Assembly: GCA_009392075.1 (NCBI GenBank)
Contig: VFHG01000087.1
Coordinates: 1-10,501 of the forward strand
Direction of reading: 5' to 3'
Origin: SAR202 cluster bacterium
Lineage (GTDB): Bacteria > Chloroflexota > Dehalococcoidia > UBA3495
DNA length: 10,501 bases
A program made the position numbers and the translations under genes. Under the pieces are notes generated by a model. That model searched no databases. It had not been told where the DNA came from and saw nothing but the letters and a program-made list of their open reading frames with translations. Numbering within the stretch: position 1 is the stretch's first letter; each line of letters begins with the position of its first letter. Below are positions 5,217 through 10,501 of this stretch, piece after piece.

Positions 5217-6257
5217 TCAGTCTTGGAAGTTGGGCGCCACCTTCTGGGCGAACAGCTTCAAGCTGTTGGCTGCGATGTCGTAAGGCATGGCTCCCAGACG
5301 GAAGTGGATGATCACTCCGCCAACGCCGGTGCCGTGCACCTTCTGAAGCCGCTCGGTCACGGTCTCGGGTGAGCCGACGATTATTCCATGTTCCAGTGAA
5401 TTCCTGGCCGAACCGACGATTCTAGACGCCTGGGCTTCAAGTTCCGCCGCCGTGTTCATTCGGTCGCGGTTGGTCTGCAGGTAGGACCGCATGTTTTGGA
5501 AGTAGGGAATCCCTACTTTCTCGGCTTCAGCATCGGTCTCAGCCACGAATATATTGCGCCAGACCCACGAGTCGGCCACATTGCGGGCCACGGTCTCATC
5601 GTTATGGCCGGCGTCGGACATCGTCGCCCGGTATTGGTCCATGCGTTCGACGGTGACCTCGTCGCTCTGGACGTTCATCATGAACGGCCGTCCCTCCCGG
5701 GCCATTTCCAGCGTCGATTCCAGACCGGAGCAAGCGCGAATCATGGGCGGGTGTGGTTTCTGGTACACCTGTGGCCGCAACACGGGCAATTCCAACTGCC
5801 AGTACTTGCCGTTGTGCTTGTAGTCCCTGGTGGTCCAGGCTTGGAGCAGGATATCTTCCACTTCCAAGAGCATCTCGTGGGAATCGTCAGGGTCGATGCC
5901 AAACCCACGGAACTCGTAGAAGTTGTAGGCCGTGCCCCGGCCTACGCCAACGATCATGCGGCCCTTGCTGATATTGTCGACCAGTGCGATCTGCTCGGCG
6001 AACCTGATGGGGTGGTGCAAGGCCATCTGGGCCACGGCGAACCCAATCTTGATCTTCTTGGTGCGGGCGGCGATGGCCGCGGCGAAGGTGGTTGGGTCCA
6101 CGTAGGCGCAGCCCCCGTCGAAATGGTGCTCTGCCAGCCAGACCACGTCGTAGCCAAGTTCCTCGGACAGTTCTGCCTCCCGGAGAGATTCTTCAATGAC
6201 GTCATAGTCGCCGTCAGGAGATTGGCTCTCCGGGAATAAGAAGTTGCTAAACTTCAT
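5217..6257 (-). CDS. LLM-class (luciferase-like) flavin-dependent oxidoreductase
   Basis: This is a TIM-barrel monooxygenase of the bacterial luciferase superfamily, expected to use reduced flavin and O2 on an unknown organic substrate. The 346-residue frame shows the family's N-terminal block (AELSEELGYDVVWLAEHHF, about 28-46), then TKKIKIGFAVAQMALHHPIRFAEQ, DNISKGRMIVGVGRG (flavin-phosphate region) and the C-terminal GIIVGSPETVTERL with a GVGGVIIHFRLG strand. These place it in the alkanal monooxygenase-like branch. It ends with TGA at the normal family end. GAGGAG lies 5 bases before the ATG. It is divergently arranged with an alpha/beta hydrolase, which could act on the product, though this is only inference. 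Confidence 0.92.
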   Translation of the reverse strand: MKFSNFLFPESQSPDGDYDVIEESLREAELSEELGYDVVWLAEHHFDGGCAYVDPTTFAAAIAARTKKIKIGFAVAQMALHHPIRFAEQIALVDNISKGRMIVGVGRGTAYNFYEFRGFGIDPDDSHEMLLEVEDILLQAWTTRDYKHNGKYWQLELPVLRPQVYQKPHPPMIRACSGLESTLEMAREGRPFMMNVQSDEVTVERMDQYRATMSDAGHNDETVARNVADSWVWRNIFVAETDAEAEKVGIPYFQNMRSYLQTNRDRMNTAAELEAQASRIVGSARNSLEHGIIVGSPETVTERLQKVHGTGVGGVIIHFRLGAMPYDIAANSLKLFAQKVAPNFQD

Positions 6258-6275
6258 GTTGTCTCCTCGATGAAA

Positions 6276-6299
6276 TGCCGTGGTCGTTCACCCACGGCA
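6276..6299. promoter_or_regulatory. Inverted repeat at the start of the luciferase-like transcript
   Basis: TGCCGTGG (6276-6283) and CCACGGCA (6292-6299) are perfect inverted repeats with an 8-base spacer. They lie immediately behind the -10 of the minus-strand promoter, at the predicted start of transcription, and in front of the Shine-Dalgarno. It could be an operator at +1 or a 5' hairpin of the mRNA. Confidence 0.5.
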
Positions 6300-6305
6300 G
6301 AACAG

Positions 6306-6334
6306 ACGCTAGCACCCGATTTCGAGAGTGTCAA
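6306..6334 (-). promoter_or_regulatory. Promoter of the luciferase-like gene
   Basis: On the minus strand TTGACA (6329-6334) is 17 bases from TAGCGT (6306-6311), which is preceded by TGC, an extended -10. The -10 hexamer is weak, but the perfect -35 and the TG motif make it a plausible promoter. Confidence 0.6.
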
Positions 6335-6369
6335 TTTATCCAGCCCTAGTCAAAAGGTATGCCACACCA

Positions 6370-7158
6370 ATGAGCATCGATGCACATGGGACTCGATTCG
6401 AATATTTAGAGACTCCAGGCACGAGACCAATTGTGTTGGCCCATGGAGTCGGCCTTGACCAAAGCATCTGGGGCGCGATGCTGGCTGATTTTGCGGGCCG
6501 GTCCACGCTAACCTACGATCTGCTGGGGCACGGCGACACCGATAAACGTCTCGGCGCCCAGACTTTCCATCCCTTCATAGACCAGTTGCGGGCCCTGCTT
6601 GAAGAGCTCCAGATCGAAGAGATGGTGTTGGTAGGGTTTTCCCTCGGGGGCCAGGTGGCCAAGCATTTTGCCTCGTCCTACCCAGACATCGTTTCGGCGT
6701 TGGTCTTGATCAGCACCACCTACCAACGCACGTCTGAGGAACGGGCGGCGATGTCTTTAAGAGTCCAACAAGCAAAGGACGGCGACCAGCAAGGACTAGA
6801 AGCATCGGCGCTGCAGAGGTGGTTCAACTCGGAGTTCTTGGCAGCCCATCCAGACGTGGAACGCCAGATCACTGCCAGGCTGCAGAAAAACGACCCGGCC
6901 AGGTTTCTTGAGAGCTATGAACTGCTGTCAAACGCGGAGGACCACCATCTGGACTACGGATCCTTCGCCATGCCAACCCTAATCATCACCGGAGACGGCG
7001 ACCCAGGTTCAACGCCCAGAATGGTGCAAGAGATGGCCCTGGCTATGCCCAAGGCTCAAATAGAGATAGTTCAGGGAGCTAAACACCTGGGTATCATCGA
7101 GCATCACCGGCGGTTCAGTGGCCCGATTAAAAATTTCTTGGCGGAATCGGGTCTCTAG
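6370..7158 (+). CDS. Alpha/beta-fold hydrolase
   Basis: This is a serine hydrolase of the alpha/beta superfamily, 262 residues from the ATG at 6370. The oxyanion-hole HGVGLD (25-30), the nucleophile elbow GFSLGG with Ser91, the acid in ITGDGDPGS (Asp211 likely) and His239 in GAKHLG are all in the expected order, with a cap region between about 115 and 195. Such enzymes hydrolyse esters, lactones or C-C bonds, and the substrate cannot be told. An upstream in-frame GTG at 6328 would add 14 residues but has no Shine-Dalgarno. AAAGGT lies 11 bases before the chosen ATG, and MSIDAHGTRFEY resembles usual N-termini. It is divergent from the luciferase-like gene and convergent with the next gene, 9 bases away. 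Confidence 0.93.
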   Translation: MSIDAHGTRFEYLETPGTRPIVLAHGVGLDQSIWGAMLADFAGRSTLTYDLLGHGDTDKRLGAQTFHPFIDQLRALLEELQIEEMVLVGFSLGGQVAKHFASSYPDIVSALVLISTTYQRTSEERAAMSLRVQQAKDGDQQGLEASALQRWFNSEFLAAHPDVERQITARLQKNDPARFLESYELLSNAEDHHLDYGSFAMPTLIITGDGDPGSTPRMVQEMALAMPKAQIEIVQGAKHLGIIEHHRRFSGPIKNFLAESGL

Positions 7159-7167
7159 CCTACCAAA

Positions 7168-7761
7168 CTAGAAAATCCCTGCCTGCAAGTCCGCGATATA
7201 AGGCTCGAATGCCTGCTTCTGTTCGTCGGTCGAGGGCGGGTCGGCGGTCAGGACATCGTCGTAATAGTCCTGAGCAATCTGGCCTTGCTGCTCACGGTTG
7301 AAATCGCTGAACCGCTTGCCGCCCGGACGTTTCTTAGCCAGACCCTGCCAGCCTCCGTATTTGTAACCCTCGGTTTTCTGGGCTTGTACGGCCTGCGCGA
7401 GATAGACCGAGCCGTCCTTTTCGAACTGTTTCACGTGCACCATATCGTGCACCAGCAGTTTGAGGTGGCCCCGTGAATGATGTCCTTTTGCGGGAAGGTT
7501 GATGGTGTGGAATAAGGTCATCGCCCGGTCGCCGTTCATCTTGAAAACCAGGGCCATCACCCCGCCCTCCGCGATCCTGACTTTCGGGTACTGCACTGTC
7601 TCAGGGCCCAGAACCTGGCCAGACGCTTCCAACTCTTCTGCGGTCAGTACTGAGGTGTGGGTAAGTAGACGTAAAAGTACCTGCAAGATTTTGGGAATCT
7701 GCAGCAGATCGAGAATCTTGAAGACCGGTTTGGCCAGCAAAAGATACTCTTTGGCCAGCAT
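7168..7761 (-). CDS. Uncharacterised protein with an HDMVH motif (metallopeptidase-like)
   Basis: The 197-residue protein has a hydrophobic, helical N-terminus (AKPVFKILDLLQIPKILQVLLRLL, broken by charges, so not a clear signal) and a central LLVHDMVHVKQFEKDG (about 102-117). That resembles the HExxH-containing LLxHExxHVxQ segment found in uncharacterised metallopeptidase-like proteins, with Asp in place of the catalytic Glu. A basic KRPGGKRFSDFNREQQGQIAQDYY segment follows. I do not recognise a named family, and activity is doubtful given the Glu-to-Asp change. The Shine-Dalgarno is poor (GTGGGAT), but TAA closes the frame upstream, so this ATG is the only one possible. It is 128 bases downstream of the Sec-thioredoxin-like gene on the same strand. 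Confidence 0.7.
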   Translation of the reverse strand: MLAKEYLLLAKPVFKILDLLQIPKILQVLLRLLTHTSVLTAEELEASGQVLGPETVQYPKVRIAEGGVMALVFKMNGDRAMTLFHTINLPAKGHHSRGHLKLLVHDMVHVKQFEKDGSVYLAQAVQAQKTEGYKYGGWQGLAKKRPGGKRFSDFNREQQGQIAQDYYDDVLTADPPSTDEQKQAFEPYIADLQAGIF

Positions 7762-7786
7762 GGCATCCCACTGTTTCTGGCATGTT

Positions 7787-7861
7787 TATGCCCAGCCGGA
7801 ACTGCCTGACCCGGTTTGCGGAAATCTAACACCCGCGGTCTGGGGAGTCAAACTGGGCATA
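7787..7861. repeat. Inverted repeat between the thioredoxin-like and HDMVH genes
   Basis: TATGCCCAG (7787-7795) and CTGGGCATA (7853-7861) are perfect 9-bp inverted repeats 57 bases apart. They occupy the intergenic region between two minus-strand genes. They could close a long RNA hairpin between the two coding regions. No T-run follows. Function unknown. Confidence 0.35.
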
Positions 7862-7889
7862 TCCGGGTGGCCGAAACAGTTGGGCTATC

Positions 7890-8741
7890 TCAGCCGCCGG
7901 CCAGTTCCGTGAGGTCGGAGAATACCTCGCGCCACTTGTCTGCGCCGCCGTCGGCGTAGCCAGCCCGGTAGGTAATGATTCCTTGGTGGTCCAGTGCGAT
8001 CTTGGTCGACTGCTGCAGAACCCGCAGCCCTTTTAGTACGTCTGTGTCTATCTCAGCTATCGGCCAGGGGTAACCCTCTTTGATCCGGTACGACTCCAAT
8101 TGGTCGATGCTCTCGAATGGGCTTTGGCCAATGGCATAGAAATCTACGCGGTCCGCGAACTCGGGGTAGACATTTTTCATGCTCCGTAACTCGGAGCGGC
8201 AGACGGCTCACCAAGTTGCAAAGAAGAATAGGAACACCGGCCGCCCTTGGCTCGCGAGCTGGGCCGTTGACTGCCGCGTTCCGTCAATTAACGTGAATTC
8301 AAAGTGCGAGACGGTGCTGCCGACGTCGATGCCAACCCCAGGCTGGTCTACGATGATCGCCGCTTTCGAGGGAGCGGCCGCCGAAGGCGAATTTGGAGCA
8401 GTTACAGGAGTCGCTGGAGGTGACGATTCCGGAGCCGTGGCGCCTGCGGGCGTAGATGAGTTAGCCGGCGCCGTCGAATTCGAATCGGTCTGAAGCGTCG
8501 CCGTGGCTCCGACCTCGGGGGTTGGAAGCGAATCCGATGCCTGAGCGGCTACCGCGCCACCCGCAGTATTAACCTCTGAAGTGGGCGCAGCTGTGTCTGA
8601 CAGTGTACGGGTCGAAACTTGCGCATCTCCTGAGGTTGATGGCGCAAGCGTCGAAGCTAACGGCGCCTTAGTTGCGGAGGCCCCACAAGCCAACAAGCCC
8701 AAAACAACGGCCATCACTGGCAAAGCAAATATTCGTGACAT
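7890..8741 (-). CDS. Thioredoxin-like lipoprotein with in-frame TGA (predicted selenocysteine) in a UxxC motif
   Basis: Residues 1-19 form a lipoprotein signal ending in the lipobox LLAC (Cys19). A long Ala/Ser/Thr/Pro linker (about 20-130) precedes a thioredoxin-fold domain of the TlpA/ResA or AhpC-TSA type (about 145-283): HFEFTLIDG, then FLFFFATW-[TGA]-AVCRSE. The TGA (8210-8208, residue 178) stands where the first redox Cys belongs, so the motif is UAVC with Cys181 as resolving residue. The frame runs on for 105 residues with normal domain sequence (KNVYPEFADRVDFYAIG, KIALDHQGIITYRAGYAD) to a TGA stop at 7892-7890. The usual cis-Pro is replaced by Ser245-Thr246. A stem-loop lies behind the internal TGA. 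The protein should face outward, working as a thiol or peroxide reductase. A nonsense mutation is the alternative. Confidence 0.85.
8181..8197 (-). promoter_or_regulatory. SECIS-like stem-loop in the thioredoxin-like lipoprotein mRNA
   Basis: On the minus strand GCTCCG (8197-8192), loop AGTTA, CGGAGC (8186-8181) is a perfect 6-bp hairpin. Its loop begins 17 bases after the TGA and has G as second base, meeting the bacterial SECIS pattern for distance, stem and loop. The encoded residues in it (RSELRS) are ordinary, so the stem is not explained by the protein motif. Confidence 0.7.
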
Positions 8742-8747
8742 TTTCCG

Positions 8748-8779
8748 GTTATCCCCAACCGTCCTCTGGGACGGATAAC
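8748..8779 (-). promoter_or_regulatory. Leader hairpin before the thioredoxin-like lipoprotein gene
   Basis: On the minus strand GTTAT-CCGTCC-CAGA-GGACGG pairs, with the GTTAT arm meeting ATAAC after an unpaired TTGGGG stretch; GTTATCC could alternatively pair with GGATAAC. The only purine-rich candidate for ribosome binding, GGGGAT, lies inside the structure, 6-7 bases from the start codon. Folding could therefore mask translation start. Confidence 0.4.
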
Positions 8780-8920
8780 AGAATTCGATTTATGCCGATG
8801 TACCGGGAATCGCGGCGCTCTAGGCCAGGTCAATGATTCCATCCCGGTCTGGTATTAGTACGACAGTGCCCCAATCACGGTTTCCTCGCCCCTAGGTTCT
8901 CCCTTGTTTTTGTGCTTGAA

Positions 8921-8929
8921 TGGTATACT
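8921..8929 (+). promoter_or_regulatory. Extended -10 promoter of the TPR gene
   Basis: TGGTATACT is a TG-N-TATACT extended -10, five of six matches in the hexamer. There is a TTGTTT upstream, but only 14 bases away, so the -35 is poor. Start of transcription would be near 8936, giving a leader of about 90 bases with a GC-rich hairpin at 8975-8992. Confidence 0.55.
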
Positions 8930-9025
8930 CGGCCTCAAAGATTGGGGTACGGAAAAACTGGTGATCAAAACGATGGGCCCGGCTGCCGGCCCAGATTCAA
9001 CTTGAGCGTAACGTAAAAAATTGCA

Positions 9026-9904
9026 ATGAACCAGTCGACGCCCGAACGGTCCGGGTTTTACTACAGTCTGGGCGTGGCCTACTACGCACTGGGTCAATTT
9101 GAGAGTGCGATAGAAGGCTACGATGAGGCCGTTCGCATCAATCCGGAGTATTCCGAGGCCTACCACAACCGGGGGAACGTCTACCACGACCTAGGCCAGA
9201 ATGTGCGTGCCATCGAGGATTACGACCAGGCCATCCAGCATAACTCGCAGTATTCCGCAGCCTACAACAACCGGGGAATCGCATACTACGATCTGGGTGA
9301 GCATTGGCGCTCCGTCAACGACTACGACGAGGCGATCCGGATCAATCCCGAATACGTGGTGGCCTACAACAATCGCGGCAATGCCTACCTCGCAGTGGGC
9401 GAGCACGAGCGCGCGATCGAAGATTACAACGAGGCTATAGCTTTAGACCCCGAAAATGTTCCAGCCTTCAGCAACCGGGGGACCGCCTACCACGCCCTGG
9501 GTGAGAATGAGCGGGCCATTGAGGACTACGACGAGGTAATCAGAATCAACCCCGATTACGCTGCGGCCTACAACAACCGAGGGAACGCCTACAACGACTT
9601 GGAGCAGCATGCCCGGGCACTAGAGGATTACGACGAGGCCATCCGTCTCGACCCCAATGACCCTGATGTTTACATAAACCGGGGAAATATTCTCTCCGGG
9701 ATGGATGAATACGAACGCGCCGCCGAAAACTACACTGAAGCGATCCGGATCAATCCAAATTACTCTGAGGCCTACCACAACCGGGGAGTAATGTATCACC
9801 GCTTGGGCCTTTACGAAGAATCGGAACAGGATCTGGCCAAGGTTGCCGAGTTGAAGGCGGAATCTGGAGGCGACTCAACCGGTGGAAACAGCTCCTCTCA
9901 ATGA
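9026..9904 (+). CDS. Tetratricopeptide-repeat protein (eight TPRs)
   Basis: The 292-residue protein is almost entirely TPRs, 34 residues each, in register from about residue 10 to 280. Consensus positions repeat clearly: AYNNRGNAY, LGE, RAIEDYDEAIRINP. The repeats stack as a helical scaffold that binds other proteins. The NRGNAY type is common in bacterial TPR proteins of unknown role. There is no signal peptide, enzyme domain or transmembrane segment, and a short Gly/Ser tail ends it. The ATG has no Shine-Dalgarno, and an in-frame TAA at 9014 excludes an earlier start, so initiation may depend on something else. It stops with TGA. A strong terminator follows 41 bases later. The partner cannot be inferred. 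Confidence 0.93.
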   Translation: MNQSTPERSGFYYSLGVAYYALGQFESAIEGYDEAVRINPEYSEAYHNRGNVYHDLGQNVRAIEDYDQAIQHNSQYSAAYNNRGIAYYDLGEHWRSVNDYDEAIRINPEYVVAYNNRGNAYLAVGEHERAIEDYNEAIALDPENVPAFSNRGTAYHALGENERAIEDYDEVIRINPDYAAAYNNRGNAYNDLEQHARALEDYDEAIRLDPNDPDVYINRGNILSGMDEYERAAENYTEAIRINPNYSEAYHNRGVMYHRLGLYEESEQDLAKVAELKAESGGDSTGGNSSSQ

Positions 9905-9939
9905 TTCAGGCCGCCAATGTCAGGAGATAGATCGCGACG

Positions 9940-9970
9940 AAAAAAGACCCCCACATCGTGGGGGTCTTTT
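9940..9970. terminator. Bidirectional intrinsic terminator
   Basis: GACCCCCAC (9946-9954), loop ATC, GTGGGGGTC (9958-9966) is a perfect 9-bp stem with AAAAAA before it and TTTT after it. It serves the TPR gene on + and the convergent coiled-coil gene on -. Confidence 0.93.
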
Positions 9971-10029
9971 CATGCCCAGCTTTCTAGCCTGAAGGGAGCT
10001 TCAGGCCGCTCTTAGAGAAGTTTGTGCAA

Positions 10030-10501
10030 TTATGCCGCGATGCTCTTCTTGGAAGCTTTGGCCTTGCTTCCGGAAGGCTTCTCTGAAGAATCAGCGTCAA
10101 CACCGTTGGTGGAGGGAGCATGTTCTTCATCAGAGTCGGCGCTCTCTAGCGAGGGCGCTTCGTTGGCTGCTTCGGGTTCAGCGTTAAGCGCCTGCGGGGA
10201 GTCCTTCCCGAATTCTTCCACTGTGGGCAGAAGATTGTTGCAAATCTCCATCACCGAGGCGCGGATCCCATCGGTGACGTTCTGAGTTGTCTGCCTGATG
10301 AAAAACTCCGCTTGGAGCCTGGCGTTAGACTCAGTGCTTTGGGCTAGTGTCTGGGAGACATTGATGATGGCCTGAGCTTCCTGCCGGGCCTTGCCGAGGA
10401 TCTCTTGGGCATCGGATTGGGCAGTGCTCAAGTCCGCTTCGCTGTCGGCCTTGGCCTTGCTGCGAATTTTCTCGCTGTCCTCTTTGGCCTTGGTGAGCAT
10501 C
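10030..10501 (-). CDS. Coiled-coil protein, DivIVA-like, partial
   Basis: The frame is open to the right edge, so the N-terminus is missing and the Met at 10500 need not be the start. The visible first half is a charged coiled coil with Ala-rich heptads (KAKEDSEKIRSKAKADSEAD, then AQEILGKARQEAQAII). A further helix (FFIRQTTQNVTDGIRASVMEIC) follows, and then an acidic, Ser/Pro/Ala-rich tail ending in Lys/Ala. The pattern of the helix resembles the distal part of DivIVA-family cell-division or polarity proteins, whose conserved membrane-binding N-terminus would lie outside the window. An ATP-synthase b-subunit-like stalk is another possibility. It ends with TAA. Identification is tentative. Confidence 0.6.
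   Translation of the reverse strand, partial: MLTKAKEDSEKIRSKAKADSEADLSTAQSDAQEILGKARQEAQAIINVSQTLAQSTESNARLQAEFFIRQTTQNVTDGIRASVMEICNNLLPTVEEFGKDSPQALNAEPEAANEAPSLESADSDEEHAPSTNGVDADSSEKPSGSKAKASKKSIAA

Noticed and set aside
5496..6239. Long plus-strand ORF opposite the luciferase-like gene
   Set aside because: His/Val/Gly-rich sequence typical of an antisense shadow, no recognisable domain, and the opposite strand has clear family motifs.
7890..8180. Separate 96-residue protein starting MKNVYPEF
   Set aside because: It is the C-terminal half of the thioredoxin-like domain, in frame with the upstream part through the TGA. A start here would lack the redox motif, and the region upstream of the ATG is the hairpin, not a Shine-Dalgarno.
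9026..9904. DNA tandem repeat or CRISPR-like array
   Set aside because: The 102-base periodicity comes from 34-residue TPR units in one open frame. The DNA repeats are diverged, and there is no constant repeat/spacer pattern.
1..10501. General reassignment of TGA to an amino acid
   Set aside because: TGA closes the cysteine hydrolase, luciferase-like, thioredoxin-like and TPR genes at natural family ends, and the internal TGAs occur only at catalytic Cys positions.

Overview
The window is about 52-57% G+C by eye and gene-dense, with short genes on both strands. It looks like a free-living bacterial chromosome. Quinolinate synthase with a CPCSTMYR-type third cluster region, a luciferase-like flavin monooxygenase, an isochorismatase-type amidohydrolase and several lipoproteins with Ser/Thr/Asp-rich linkers would suit a marine or soil Chloroflexota (SAR202/Dehalococcoidia-like) genome. 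That placement is inference from gene content only, with no marker gene to prove it. No tRNA, rRNA, CRISPR array, IS element or phage gene is visible.

Layout: 1-806 holds the 3' part of nadA, interrupted by two one-base frameshifts, followed by nadC (928-1782), both on +. From 4592 down to 1935 there is a minus-strand run: a rhodanese-like protein, a cysteine hydrolase, rpsU (bS21) with its own promoter and terminator, an FmdB-type zinc-ribbon protein with its own promoter, and dtd. An FKBP lipoprotein (4740-5189, +) is divergent from the rhodanese. A luciferase-like oxidoreductase (6257-5217, -) is divergent from an alpha/beta hydrolase (6370-7158, +). A minus-strand pair follows: a thioredoxin-like lipoprotein (8741-7890) and an HDxxH protein (7761-7168). 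An eight-repeat TPR protein (9026-9904, +) ends at a strong two-way terminator shared with a convergent, partial coiled-coil protein at the right edge.

The main discovery is two genes that ordinary ORF calling splits or truncates, because each carries an in-frame TGA exactly at the family's catalytic cysteine. In the rhodanese the active-site loop reads TT-[TGA]-KLGNR. In the thioredoxin-like lipoprotein the redox motif reads W-[TGA]-AVC. In both, the reading frame continues through the rest of the domain to a normal stop, and a stem-loop lies directly after the TGA with its apical loop about 17-24 nt downstream and a G within the first two loop bases. This is the architecture of bacterial selenocysteine insertion elements. 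TGA also ends four other proteins here at sensible C-termini, so general reassignment of TGA is unlikely. I read both as selenoproteins: a Sec-rhodanese and a Sec-x-x-Cys thioredoxin-like lipoprotein. The host should then encode SelA, SelB, SelD and tRNA-Sec elsewhere.

Other regulatory structure includes matching 17-bp-spaced promoters for rpsU and fmdB, a GNRA-tetraloop hairpin abutting the rpsU Shine-Dalgarno, a nested dyad in the rhodanese/FKBP divergent promoter, and an 8-bp inverted repeat at the predicted start of the luciferase-like transcript.
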